Assembly (NCBI RefSeq): GCF_000518705.1
Contig: NZ_JAEC01000042.1
Coordinates: 1 to 34,682, forward strand
Reading direction: 5' to 3'
DNA: 34,682 nucleotides
Source of the DNA: Shewanella colwelliana ATCC 39565
Lineage (GTDB): Bacteria > Pseudomonadota > Gammaproteobacteria > Enterobacterales > Shewanellaceae
The position numbers and the translations under genes were made by a program. Below are positions 20,029-28,940 of the stretch, piece by piece. The first letter of the stretch is position 1, and each line of letters opens with the position of its first letter. A model generated the notes under the pieces. That model was not told the origin of the DNA. It worked only from the letters and a program-made list of their open reading frames with translations, and searched no databases.

Positions 20029-20151
20029 AGTCCATCGTCACTTTTGTTATTGTTTCAGGAATTAGATTAGCACAAAATCAACTCGTTATAGATATTTGTA
20101 CAAAATGTTTATAACTTTTACAATTGCCATTTTTTTGACGACTGTTTTTAC

Positions 20152-20180
20152 TTCACCATTAGCTGCTCGCCTTATATACT
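20152..20180 (+). promoter_or_regulatory. Candidate mrcA promoter
   Basis: TTCACC (20152-20157) and TATACT (20175-20180) are separated by 17 bases. Transcription would begin near 20187, about 26 bases before the GTG at 20213. If real, this promoter excludes the longer frame start at 20096. Confidence 0.45.
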
Positions 20181-20212
20181 ATTGTGCCTGCTATATTTAT
20201 TGGAATAATCTG

Positions 20213-22765
20213 GTGAAGTGGTTTAAACGAATTACCATCGCTCTATTTAGCCTCGTCCTTTTGGGTATCGGCGCAGTCGCTGCGGCCTATTTTTATGTGC
20301 TGCCCGAGCTTCCTGATGTTACCACTCTCAAAACAGTAAAATTGCAAACTCCGTTACGAATTTTCAGTGCGGATGGCGAATTAATTTCACAATTTGGAGA
20401 AAAACGCCGCATCCCTGTCGAATATGAGCAAGTGCCGCAACAATTGATCAATGCAGTGCTCGATACAGAAGATGCACGTTTCTTTGAGCACAAAGGCATC
20501 GACCCTATTGGTATTGTGCGTGCCGCAGTTATTTTGGCCACTACAGGTAAAAAGAGCCAAGGCGCAAGTACAATCACGCAGCAGGTGGCTCGAGGGTTTT
20601 TTCTTTCTCGCGAAAAAACATATATTCGTAAGATAAAAGAGATCTTCTTAGCGCTTAAAATTGAAAAAGCGCTTTCAAAAACCGAAATTTTAACCCTCTA
20701 CCTTAACCGCTCTTTTTTAGGTAACCGAGCCTACGGTGTTGGCGCTGCTGCGCAAGTTTATTACGGCAAAGAGCTCGAACAGCTGTCACTGCCAGAGATG
20801 GCGATGATTGCAGGCCTGCCTCAAGCGCCATCGGCTGCCAATCCCATTCGTAATCCTGAGCGCGCGATGAATCGTCGCAACTGGGTACTTAGCCGTATGC
20901 TTGAAAAACAGAATATTACTCAAGCCCAATATGACGAGGCCATTATGGCCCCTATCACTGCTCGCTATCATGGGGCGGAGGTAGAGCTATACGCACCTTA
21001 TATTTCGGAGATGGCGCGTGATTACCTTGTTGCACAATACGGCGAAGAGGAAGCCTACACTGGCGGCTATAACGTTTACACCACCGTTGACTCAACCTTG
21101 CAGCAACAGGCACAACAAGCCCTCAGAGACAACGTATATGCGTATGACGAACGTCATGGCTATCGCGGTGCAACTCAGCAAATATGGTCAGATCAAATAC
21201 CTAGCAATCAGTCGATTATCGACACCCTTAAAAAGACAAGAGGATTCCAAGGACTTCAGCCTGCAGCGGTCGTGAGCGTGGCAGAACAGAGTGCACAAGT
21301 GCTTATTAGTTCAGGAGAGTTAATCAATCTTGAATGGCAGGGATTAAAATGGGCACGTAAGTTTATCTCAAATAAACGTCAGGGCAGTGCTCCAAAATTG
21401 GCCAGTGATGTGGTGACTGTTGGTGAACAGGTCTGGATTAGAAACAATGGCGATGCTTGGCAATTATCACAAATACCCGAGGTAGCAAGTGCTATCGTTT
21501 CTTTAGATCCGCACGATGGTGCCATTAAAACATTAGTCGGTGGCTATAGTTTTCACACCAGTCAGTATAACCGAGTGACTCAGGCAAAACGGCAATTAGG
21601 CTCTAATATCAAGCCATTTATCTACACAGCTGCGATTGAAAAAGGCTACACGCTCTCGACACTTATCAATAACGCACCGATTAATAATGCCGACACTCGT
21701 CAAGGGACTGCTTGGCGCCCTAAAAACTCGCCAGACAAGTACACAGGGCCTACGCGTCTTCGTGTTGGACTCGCGCAGTCGATTAACGTGATGTCTGTAA
21801 GAACAATGCGCTACACAGGCTTAGAAACCGCTATCGATACCCTAGTCAAATTCGGCTTTAGCCGAGAAGATATGCCTAGAAATGAATCTTTAGCCTTAGG
21901 CTCTCCGTCAGTAACTCCCCTACAGGTAGTCACTGCATTTTCGGTTTTTGCTAATGGCGGATACCGTGTTGAGCCCTACTTTATTAAGCGTATCGACAAT
22001 GCCTATGATCAAACTATTGAACAGGCAAAGCCAACCTTAGCGTGCACACCACCAGCACCGATTGAAAATGTTCCAGCAGCCAGCGACGATCCTTTTGCGG
22101 CTATGGCTGGTGAATTTGAGCAATACTATTTAGCTAACGAACAGGCAAACGCCAGCGCTAATGAGCAATGTCCTGTGGACGCTCGTCACGCGGAGCAGAT
22201 TATTTCAGAACAGACGGCCTTCCTCATCACTGAAGCATTAAAAAGCGTGATTTGGGGCGGTGGTGATTGGAGTAAAGGAACCGGTTGGAACGGGACCGCT
22301 TGGCGAGCGGCCAGAGTCGTTAATCGTCGAGATATTGCAGGTAAAACTGGTACAACTAACGAATCTCGTGACACATGGTTTAGTGGCTTCAACCCTAAAT
22401 TGGCGACAACCGTTTGGGTCGGCTTTGATGACCATAGTCGAGAACTGGGTAGAACAAGTTGGAATGCAAATGGTGCTAAAGACCAGATATCTGGCGCTGA
22501 AGCGGGGGCAAAAACAGCGGGGCCTGGCTGGAATGAGTTTATGAAAATGGCACTAGCCAATACACCCGTTGTCCAGATGCAGCCGCCAGAGGGTATAGTC
22601 TCTGCACGTATCGATTTAGCAACAGGCAAACTCAGCCGTAAGAGTGATCACACTACTGCATTTGAGTATTTTGTCGCAGGTACAGAACCGACAGAATTTG
22701 CAACCGAAGCACCCACCCAAGGTGATATCTTTATCGACAATTCGGTCGAAGATCTCTTTCAATAA
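20213..22765 (+). CDS. mrcA: Penicillin-binding protein 1a (bifunctional)
   Basis: PBP1a polymerises and cross-links peptidoglycan and is activated by LpoA. The order is: short cytoplasmic start, membrane anchor (about 7-29), glycosyltransferase family 51 domain with catalytic Glu86 in DTEDARFFEHKG and GASTITQQVAR, an OB-like insert, then the transpeptidase domain. The latter has Ser464 and Lys467 in GSNIKPF, SINVMS as the SxN motif, and GKTGTTN with Lys711. GTG at 20213 gives MKWFKRITIALF and 850 residues, which aligns with the E. coli start. The frame is open back to 20096, but those 39 extra residues look unrelated. The tail IDNSVEDLFQ resembles the E. coli C-terminus. Confidence 0.96.
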   Translation: MKWFKRITIALFSLVLLGIGAVAAAYFYVLPELPDVTTLKTVKLQTPLRIFSADGELISQFGEKRRIPVEYEQVPQQLINAVLDTEDARFFEHKGIDPIGIVRAAVILATTGKKSQGASTITQQVARGFFLSREKTYIRKIKEIFLALKIEKALSKTEILTLYLNRSFLGNRAYGVGAAAQVYYGKELEQLSLPEMAMIAGLPQAPSAANPIRNPERAMNRRNWVLSRMLEKQNITQAQYDEAIMAPITARYHGAEVELYAPYISEMARDYLVAQYGEEEAYTGGYNVYTTVDSTLQQQAQQALRDNVYAYDERHGYRGATQQIWSDQIPSNQSIIDTLKKTRGFQGLQPAAVVSVAEQSAQVLISSGELINLEWQGLKWARKFISNKRQGSAPKLASDVVTVGEQVWIRNNGDAWQLSQIPEVASAIVSLDPHDGAIKTLVGGYSFHTSQYNRVTQAKRQLGSNIKPFIYTAAIEKGYTLSTLINNAPINNADTRQGTAWRPKNSPDKYTGPTRLRVGLAQSINVMSVRTMRYTGLETAIDTLVKFGFSREDMPRNESLALGSPSVTPLQVVTAFSVFANGGYRVEPYFIKRIDNAYDQTIEQAKPTLACTPPAPIENVPAASDDPFAAMAGEFEQYYLANEQANASANEQCPVDARHAEQIISEQTAFLITEALKSVIWGGGDWSKGTGWNGTAWRAARVVNRRDIAGKTGTTNESRDTWFSGFNPKLATTVWVGFDDHSRELGRTSWNANGAKDQISGAEAGAKTAGPGWNEFMKMALANTPVVQMQPPEGIVSARIDLATGKLSRKSDHTTAFEYFVAGTEPTEFATEAPTQGDIFIDNSVEDLFQ

Positions 22766-22878
22766 TCAAGCTGCCAGAGCGAAGCAATCGTTTTGCTTTG
22801 GCATGATCAACTGATTTAAGAGATTTTAATAGTCATTTCATTGCGCCAAAATTTTGATGCCACAAGAAATTACAGCAT

Positions 22879-22905
22879 AAAAAAACCTGCAACTGCAGGT
22901 TTTTT
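22879..22905. terminator. Bidirectional terminator between mrcA and argH
   Basis: ACCTGCA (22885-22891) pairs with TGCAGGT (22894-22900), flanked by a run of A on the left and TTTTTT on the right. It can stop mrcA transcription from the left and the arg operon from the right. Confidence 0.85.
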
Positions 22906-22928
22906 AATCACTAAAAGTTAGCAATAAG

Positions 22929-24299
22929 CTATTTTTGTTGTAATTTGACCGCTAGTGCAGACTTGACCTGCGGTAATGCTGTGCCGCCTAGCGCTTCTCT
23001 TTTAGCCAAACATGAGTCAATGGTCAAACATTGATAAACATCTGAACCAATAACCTTGGCAAATGTTTGCAACTGCTCAAGCGCAAAGTCTTCGATCGGT
23101 TTTTTATCAGCAATGGCAGCAACAACCACCTCACCGACAACATGATGCGCCTCTCTAAACGGCATCCCTTTCGCCACAAGATAATCCGCAAGTTCAGTAG
23201 AATTAGCATAGCCTTGCTGTGCGGCTCGCAATGTATTCTCCCGATTAACTTTTAGACCCGATAACACTAAGGCTGCCATTTCCAAGCAGATAGCCCAGCT
23301 ATCCATGACATCAAACAACCCCTCTTTATCTTCTTGCATATCCTTGTTGTAGGCCAGAGGCAACGCCTTCATTGTGGTTAAAATACCCACTAAGCTACCG
23401 TAGACACGTCCCGTTTTGCCGCGTATAAGCTCCAGTGCATCAGGATTTTTTTTCTGTGGCATCAACGAAGAACCCGATGTAACTTGATCATCTAGCTCAA
23501 TAAATCCTGCCTCACCGCTATTAAAGAAAATAAGATCTTCAGCCATACGGCTCAAATGCATCATACTAATAGAGGCATCACTGCATAATTCAATAACATG
23601 ATCCCTATCAGATACCGTATCTAAACTGTTCAGCGTCGGAGCAGAGAAACCTAATGACTGCGCTAATGCATGCCTGTCCATCGGATAGGCGGTCCCCGCT
23701 AGAGCACCAGTACCCAAGGGACAAGTATCCGCGCGCTTTAAGGCATCTTCCAAGCGGCTAATGTCTCGCTCAAACATTTCAACATAGGCCAAACACCAGT
23801 GGCCAAAGGCAACAGGTTGTGCACGCTGAAGATGGGTATAACCAGGCATCACTGCATCGAGTTCGCGCTCAGTTAATGCCAGTAATGCAGCCTTTAATCC
23901 ACCCAACAGTTGCAGCAGTTGCTCACCCTCCTTTTTGCACCATAGCTTAAGATCTGTCGCCACTTGGTCATTACGAGAGCGTCCAGTGTGCAGCTTTTTG
24001 CCTAAATCACCGACTTTTGCAATAAGCGACTGCTCGACAAAACTATGAATATCTTCGGCACCTGAAGCCAAAATCAATTCAGGCTGATCTTTAACTTCTA
24101 GCAGCAGGTCATTCAAAGCCTGTTGCAAGGCATCACATTCAGTTTGCGTAAGAATGCCGACTTGGGTTATTGCACCCGCCCAAGCGATAGAACCGACAAT
24201 ATCTTCTTCAATAAGGCGATAGTCGACTGGTAGTGAATCATTAAAAAGTTTAAATAGAGCGCTGCTTTCCTGACTGAACCTTCCACCCCATAACGCCAT
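22929..24299 (-). CDS. argH: Argininosuccinate lyase
   Basis: ArgH splits argininosuccinate into arginine and fumarate, the last step of the pathway. The family opening LWGGRFSQ is present, with catalytic His156 in [10 protein letters not shown] and the superfamily signature [12 protein letters not shown] (276-287), whose flexible loop carries the catalytic Ser. Length 456 residues is that of a plain ArgH. The fused acetyltransferase (ArgA) domain found at the C-terminus in Vibrio and Moritella is absent. It is the last gene of argCBFGH. Confidence 0.98.
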   Translation of the reverse strand: MALWGGRFSQESSALFKLFNDSLPVDYRLIEEDIVGSIAWAGAITQVGILTQTECDALQQALNDLLLEVKDQPELILASGAEDIHSFVEQSLIAKVGDLGKKLHTGRSRNDQVATDLKLWCKKEGEQLLQLLGGLKAALLALTERELDAVMPGYTHLQRAQPVAFGHWCLAYVEMFERDISRLEDALKRADTCPLGTGALAGTAYPMDRHALAQSLGFSAPTLNSLDTVSDRDHVIELCSDASISMMHLSRMAEDLIFFNSGEAGFIELDDQVTSGSSLMPQKKNPDALELIRGKTGRVYGSLVGILTTMKALPLAYNKDMQEDKEGLFDVMDSWAICLEMAALVLSGLKVNRENTLRAAQQGYANSTELADYLVAKGMPFREAHHVVGEVVVAAIADKKPIEDFALEQLQTFAKVIGSDVYQCLTIDSCLAKREALGGTALPQVKSALAVKLQQK

Positions 24300-24321
24300 T
24301 TTGATACCCTCTTATAAAATG

Positions 24322-24342
24322 AAGGGGCGTTAACCGCCCCTT
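24322..24342. other. Intercistronic hairpin between argG and argH
   Basis: AAGGGGCG (24322-24329) and CGCCCCTT (24335-24342) form a strong eight-base-pair stem. On the transcribed minus strand no T run follows directly (CATTTTATAAG), so it is more likely a message-stability or partial attenuation element than a full terminator. Confidence 0.5.
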
Positions 24343-24366
24343 TTAAAGCTTATTCAACTAAGATGA

Positions 24367-25590
24367 CTACTTTGTATTCAACGCTCTAATACGGCTCGCA
24401 AGCGAATACAAACGAATAAACCCTTCCGCATCTTTTTGATTATAAACATCATCTTCGCCAAAAGTCGCAAATGCTTCTGAGTACAAGCTATTCGGTGAGC
24501 GTTTTTTAACAGCCTGTGCTTGCCCTTTGTAAAGCTTAATCACCACCTCACCATTGACCAACTTAGCTAATGGTTCAGAAGCACCAAGTAACGACTCGCA
24601 CAACGGCGTAAACCAACGGCCATCGTAGACCAAATGAGCCATTTGAGCGCCAATTTGCTCGCGCCACTCGCGGCTACTCTTATCTAATACTAACTCTTCG
24701 ACGGCGCGCAATGCAGCAAACATCACTGTGCCACCGGGTGTTTCATAGCAGCCACGAGATTTCATGCCAACAAGACGGTTTTCAGTAATATTGATTCGAC
24801 CGACACCATGAGCCCCAGCAATGCTATTAAGCTTCATCAATGCATTGTATGGTGACAAAGCTTCACCATTCACCTTAGTGATGCGGCCAGCCTCAACTTC
24901 AACGGCAACATACTCTGGTTCATTCGGGGCTTCTTCTGGCGCAACAGTCATGGTCCACACGCCCTTACTTGGCTCGTTCCATGGATCTTCTAGTTCGCCC
25001 CCTTCATGGGATATATGCCATGCGTTAGCGTCACGGCTATATATTTTGGTGGCTGAAGCTGTGGTTTGAATATTACGTTCGGCAAGATAGTCGAGTAGAT
25101 CTTCCCGGCTCACCACCTCCCATTCGCGCCACGGCGCAATCACTTTTAAGTCAGGAGCTAGCGCAGCAAAGCAACCCTCAAAACGCACCTGATCATTGCC
25201 TTTGCCTGTACAACCATGGCATACCGCATCGGCACCAACTTTGCGAGCAACTTCCACCTGTGCTTTAGCAATAATGGGCCGTGCCATTGAGGTTCCTAAT
25301 AGATAAGTTCCCTCGTAAATAGCGCCTGTAGCGATCGTTGGATAGATATAGTCAGTTACCAACTCCTCTTTCAGGTCAACGATGTAGCACTCTGATGCCC
25401 CCGATGCGATGGCTTTGTCATATAGCCCTTCAAGTTCCGCATCGCCTTGGCCGACATCGGCACAGAAAGCAACAATTTCGCAATCATCATAGGTTTCTTT
25501 TAACCAAGGGATAATTGCCGAGGTGTCGAGTCCGCCTGAATACGCGAGTACCACTTTTTTAACTGAAGACTTACTTGTATCAATCGCCAT
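24367..25590 (-). CDS. argG: Argininosuccinate synthase
   Basis: ArgG joins citrulline and aspartate with ATP. The N-type ATP pyrophosphatase loop is [11 protein letters not shown] (16-26). Further family segments are [14 protein letters not shown], with residues binding citrulline and aspartate, and [23 protein letters not shown]. Length 407 residues fits the shorter (type I) ArgG class. It lies between argF and argH, and the gap to argF holds a hairpin. Aspartate can be supplied from oxaloacetate made by the neighbouring ppc. Confidence 0.98.
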   Translation of the reverse strand: MAIDTSKSSVKKVVLAYSGGLDTSAIIPWLKETYDDCEIVAFCADVGQGDAELEGLYDKAIASGASECYIVDLKEELVTDYIYPTIATGAIYEGTYLLGTSMARPIIAKAQVEVARKVGADAVCHGCTGKGNDQVRFEGCFAALAPDLKVIAPWREWEVVSREDLLDYLAERNIQTTASATKIYSRDANAWHISHEGGELEDPWNEPSKGVWTMTVAPEEAPNEPEYVAVEVEAGRITKVNGEALSPYNALMKLNSIAGAHGVGRINITENRLVGMKSRGCYETPGGTVMFAALRAVEELVLDKSSREWREQIGAQMAHLVYDGRWFTPLCESLLGASEPLAKLVNGEVVIKLYKGQAQAVKKRSPNSLYSEAFATFGEDDVYNQKDAEGFIRLYSLASRIRALNTK

Positions 25591-25616
25591 CTTTTGTTTC
25601 CTAATTTCGATATCTT

Positions 25617-25642
25617 ATCTCGTCAATAACCTTAGACGAGAT
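25617..25642. other. Intercistronic hairpin between argF and argG
   Basis: ATCTCGTC (25617-25624) pairs with GACGAGAT (25635-25642) over a ten-base loop. It lies in the 71-base gap inside the arg operon and has no following T run on the minus strand. An RNA-processing or stability role is possible. Confidence 0.4.
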
Positions 25643-25661
25643 ATTGAATATAAAGTGTTTA

Positions 25662-26567
25662 TTAACCTAACAGTTTTACCAATACCGCATTTTGTGCATG
25701 CATGCGGTTTTCAGCTTGTTGCAAAATTAAAGAGCCAGTGCCATCGACAACCTCAGCAGTCGCTTCAACTTCTCGGTATGCGGGCAGACAGTGCATGAAA
25801 AACTTAGCACCAACTTTATCCATCAATGCTTGGTTTACTTGATACGGTGCAAATTTTGCTTTTATCTCATCTAAACTTGCGTTGTCGCCCATTGAGATCC
25901 AGGTGTCAGTGTAGATCGCATCTTGGCCTGATATCTGCTCAATGTCTGATGTCAGCATTAAGCTGCCACCGTTTTCAGCAGCAATAGCTTGCGCCTCAAC
26001 AACAACCTGCCCATCAGGGAAGTGTCCTTGCGGACAGACAACGGTCATGGTGGCCCCTAACAGCGCAGCACCATACATCAGCGAGTGAGTCACATTATTG
26101 CCATCACCCACATAAGCTAACTTCACCTTGCTAAGATCATCAAACTGTTCAGATAGGGTTAGGAAGTCGGCAAGCCCTTGGCACGGATGATACATATCCG
26201 ATAACGCGTTAATTACGGGCACAGTGCCATGTTCAGCTAACTGCTCAATCGTCGAGTGGGCAAAAGTCCGCGCCACAATGGCATCAGCCCAACACGAAAT
26301 ATTTGCAGCAAAATCAGACACTGGCTCGCGCTTACCTAGTGCGCCATTTTGCTGATCCAGATAGAGGCAGTGCCCACCCAGTTTATTAATTCCGATATCA
26401 AAACTCACCCGGGTTCTCAGCGATGGCTTTTCAAATAACATCACCACACTTTTACCATCTAACGCCTTGCGATATTGAGCCGGATTCGTCTTGATCTCTT
26501 TGGCGAGTGAAAGGATCTCTAGCAGTTGTTGCTTACTCAACGCTTTAATTGATAATAGATGGTTCAT
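25662..26567 (-). CDS. argF: Ornithine carbamoyltransferase
   Basis: ArgF transfers the carbamoyl group to ornithine to make citrulline. The carbamoyl-phosphate site SLRTR is at 49-53 inside FEKPSLRTRVSF, followed by HPCQGLADF and the ornithine-binding loop HCLPAYRE near the end. Length 301 residues is somewhat shorter than the E. coli enzymes and resembles the form found in many other bacteria. It is the third gene of argCBFGH, 41 bases after argB. Confidence 0.97.
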   Translation of the reverse strand: MNHLLSIKALSKQQLLEILSLAKEIKTNPAQYRKALDGKSVVMLFEKPSLRTRVSFDIGINKLGGHCLYLDQQNGALGKREPVSDFAANISCWADAIVARTFAHSTIEQLAEHGTVPVINALSDMYHPCQGLADFLTLSEQFDDLSKVKLAYVGDGNNVTHSLMYGAALLGATMTVVCPQGHFPDGQVVVEAQAIAAENGGSLMLTSDIEQISGQDAIYTDTWISMGDNASLDEIKAKFAPYQVNQALMDKVGAKFFMHCLPAYREVEATAEVVDGTGSLILQQAENRMHAQNAVLVKLLG

Positions 26568-26608
26568 GTTCTAGCTCCTGCAAAATACTCTGAATTCAAT
26601 CAATGGGC

Positions 26609-27394
26609 TTAGTCTGGCAATACCTGCGTGCCAATAGCCTCACCTTTCACTAAGGCGTTAAGTTGCTCTGCATCACGCCAAGAGGCAACCTGAACAGGCT
26701 GTCCCATCCACTGCGCAACTTCTAGTGCGGCCTCAACCTTTACCTTCATCCCTTTATCGATCACTCCCAATTTGGTGAGTTCATCGGAATGGGTCTTGCT
26801 TAGAGATTGGATTAACTGGCCTTTACCGTCGAGGACACCGCTCACATCTGACAACAAAACTAACTGACCATTGACCAGTTTCGCGATAACCGCCGCAGCT
26901 TGATCAGCATTAACATTAAGCAGTTGCCCCAATTCATCAATCGCGATTGAGCTCACTATTGGCATCCAACCTTTTGCCAAGATGAAGTTCAAATAAGCCG
27001 CATCGTTAGGCATAACCTCACCCACAAAACCTAGCTGTTCATTTTTAATTTTGGCAGTAACAATGTCGCCATCACCTAAACTCATGCCAACACAGGTGAT
27101 TCCCGCCTTAACTGCTGCACCCTGCAACAACTTATTAGAGGTCCCCGCCAACGCGCCCACCACGACAGGGATCTGTTCCGCAGGTGTCACTCTTAAACCA
27201 TCTAGCTTCTGGGTCACCATGCCATTAGCAGTTAACTGCTCATCGACAAAGCATCCTCCGCCATGGACCATTATCACTGACTGCCCCTTGTTTATCATCG
27301 CAGCCGCAGCGCTCATCAACCTCGCCATGCCCATTTCACACTGGAGCAATGCACCACCAACTTTAAGTACTAAGGGCTTTTTCTCTAATGACAT
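26609..27394 (-). CDS. argB: Acetylglutamate kinase
   Basis: ArgB phosphorylates N-acetylglutamate. The amino-acid-kinase motifs are LVLKVGGALL (8-17), IMVHGGGCFVDEQL, and LLSDVSGVLDGKGQLI. ATG at 27394, with AGAGAG upstream, gives 261 residues and starts at the conserved beta strand. An in-frame ATG at 27448 would overlap argC and add 18 unlike residues, so it is not used. It lies 26 bases after argC. Confidence 0.97.
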   Translation of the reverse strand: MSLEKKPLVLKVGGALLQCEMGMARLMSAAAAMINKGQSVIMVHGGGCFVDEQLTANGMVTQKLDGLRVTPAEQIPVVVGALAGTSNKLLQGAAVKAGITCVGMSLGDGDIVTAKIKNEQLGFVGEVMPNDAAYLNFILAKGWMPIVSSIAIDELGQLLNVNADQAAAVIAKLVNGQLVLLSDVSGVLDGKGQLIQSLSKTHSDELTKLGVIDKGMKVKVEAALEVAQWMGQPVQVASWRDAEQLNALVKGEAIGTQVLPD

Positions 27395-27420
27395 TATGCT
27401 GCTCTCTTTTACTATAAACA

Positions 27421-28401
27421 TTACAAACCAAAATGAATCTTTATGCACTGATGAGCTTGACTTGCTGCGCCCTTCATCAGATTATCGATAGCACTTGCCG
27501 CCACCAAATAGCCTGTGCTCGCGTCAAACTTCCATCCAACAAGGCAATTAGGGGTATTGACCACATCATCTATCTTAGGAAATTTATTTTGGCTAACATG
27601 GACGAGTGGAGAGTCATTATAAATCGCATAAGCTTGAGCGATATCCGCCTCTGTGACACCGGGCTTTAACTGCACCGTGATAGTTGCTAATATCCCACGC
27701 TTAAAATTACCTAGATGTGGGGTGAAAATAACCTCTTGGCCCAATTGAGTCGCAATTTCTGGCTGATGACGATGCCCGAGTACTCCGTAAGGCGTCAGAC
27801 TCACCTCACAAAAGCTGGTATGCAGCTGCGCTTTTCTACCAGCGCCAGTCACACCGCTCACCGCATTAATAACTGGCAAGTTTTCTGTCATCAATGACTT
27901 CAAAGGCTTAAGCGCAGTTAAAGAGGCGGTCGGATAACAACCTGGTACCGCAATCATCTTACTATTGGCGATATCTTTAGCGTTCCATTCGGCCAAACCA
28001 TATACAGCATTAGCCAGAGTGTCAGGGTATTGATGCTCAAAACCATACCACTTCGGGTATTGCTCAATATCAGTAAAACGGTAAGCACCACTGAGATCAA
28101 AGACCGCCAAACCTTGCTCATAAAACCAAGCAGCTAAATGTAAGCTTACGCCGTGATCTGTAGCCAAAACCACTGCGTCCGCTTGCGCCACTATTTGTAA
28201 CTTGGCGGCATCAGTCAGAGGTGAAAGACAGGTATTGATATGGCAGTACATTGGGTATAGCTCCGCAAGGCTTTTGCCTTTATCCAAGCTATTTTCAGAC
28301 ACATATAAACCTTGAATGGCAAGGTTTTCATCCGCTTTAATCAATGCTGTGATCTGTGCGCCGGTGTAACCACTGGCACCGATGATGGCGATGTTTTTCA
28401 T
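27421..28401 (-). CDS. argC: N-acetyl-gamma-glutamyl-phosphate reductase
   Basis: ArgC reduces N-acetylglutamyl phosphate to the semialdehyde with NADPH. The Rossmann loop GASGYTGAQ is at 8-16, and the catalytic Cys155 is in [28 protein letters not shown]-like sequence is present as [16 protein letters not shown]. Length 326 residues is slightly below the E. coli enzyme. It is the first gene of argCBFGH and is preceded by a long untranslated region with ARG boxes. In E. coli the divergent neighbour is argE; here it is ppc. Confidence 0.98.
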   Translation of the reverse strand: MKNIAIIGASGYTGAQITALIKADENLAIQGLYVSENSLDKGKSLAELYPMYCHINTCLSPLTDAAKLQIVAQADAVVLATDHGVSLHLAAWFYEQGLAVFDLSGAYRFTDIEQYPKWYGFEHQYPDTLANAVYGLAEWNAKDIANSKMIAVPGCYPTASLTALKPLKSLMTENLPVINAVSGVTGAGRKAQLHTSFCEVSLTPYGVLGHRHQPEIATQLGQEVIFTPHLGNFKRGILATITVQLKPGVTEADIAQAYAIYNDSPLVHVSQNKFPKIDDVVNTPNCLVGWKFDASTGYLVAASAIDNLMKGAASQAHQCIKIHFGL

Positions 28402-28615
28402 ACTTAATGACTTCTATTAATTAACAACAAAAAGAAAAAGAGAGGGGGCACTACTTAAGCCCTGGTAAAAAATACCAATAATGACAAGTTTATCGTCGCA
28501 GGAAGTTGTTACATCTAGCCTTATAGTTAGTTTTAAGTGTGAAATATTCATTTTTAATCTCAGTGTCAAACCACGAATCAAGGCGTTTGCCTCAGTTGCG
28601 TTCAAGATTACCATG

Positions 28616-28654
28616 ATAAATTAATTATGCAAATATTTTGAATTAGTATTTATA
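28616..28654. promoter_or_regulatory. Tandem ARG boxes (ArgR operator) upstream of argC
   Basis: Two 18-base boxes are separated by exactly three bases, the usual ArgR spacing. The box at 28637-28654, with core TGAATTAGTATTTA, matches the consensus wnTnAATwwwwATTnAnw except for one G in the AT centre. The box at 28616-28633 has a good right half (ATTATGCA) and three mismatches. The argC -10 element lies inside the better box, so bound ArgR with arginine would block transcription. A lone half-site, AAATATTCATT, lies near 28542-28552. Confidence 0.65.
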
Positions 28655-28670
28655 GTTTTTTTATTGTAAA
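28643..28670 (-). promoter_or_regulatory. Candidate argC promoter
   Basis: On the minus strand TTTACA (complement of 28665-28670) and TACTAA (complement of 28643-28648) are separated by 16 bases. Transcription would start near 28636, giving an untranslated leader of about 235 bases before argC. The leader ends with a weak GGGC/GCCC hairpin followed by a T-rich stretch (complement of about 28427-28460). Confidence 0.5.
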
Positions 28671-28840
28671 TAGCCAGTACGACCAACGTGACGGCAAATA
28701 CAATCACATTCGTTCATCATCATTTAGCCTGCATACTGAGGTAGCCATTCAGACCAAAAACAGTTTGCTATACACCCTGTTGTCTCCAGCATTACAGATA
28801 TACAATGCGCAAAATCACAACGAATGGTAGGCAGCGAGTG

Positions 28841-28864
28841 ATGTGGAACACATAAGCTTATAAT
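28841..28864 (+). promoter_or_regulatory. Candidate ppc promoter with small palindrome
   Basis: TATAAT at 28859-28864 is a consensus -10 box 76 bases before the ppc start. Just upstream, ATGTG-GAA-CACAT (28841-28853) is a perfect short palindrome in the spacer and -35 region, where a regulator could bind. No good -35 is visible. Confidence 0.5.
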
Positions 28865-28883
28865 ATCGAGAAGAAGGATATTG

Positions 28884-28905
28884 ACCTAGCACCGACAGGC
28901 TAGGT
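28884..28905 (+). other. Hairpin in the ppc leader
   Basis: ACCTAGC (28884-28890) pairs with GCTAGGT (28899-28905) over an eight-base loop. It lies in the untranslated leader 35 bases before the ppc ATG. No T run follows, so it is not a plain terminator. Confidence 0.4.
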
Positions 28906-28940
28906 ATTGTGGTTGATTAAACTTTAGGTATGGAGCAATT

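Noticed and set aside
27395..27448. argB start at 27448
   Set aside because: It would overlap argC and add 18 residues not seen in the family; ATG 27394 begins at the conserved strand.
28417..28614. 65-codon minus-strand frame in the argC leader as a possible leader peptide
   Set aside because: No ribosome-binding site precedes the ATG and there is no run of Arg codons as expected for attenuation. Kept only as a remark in the argC leader finding.
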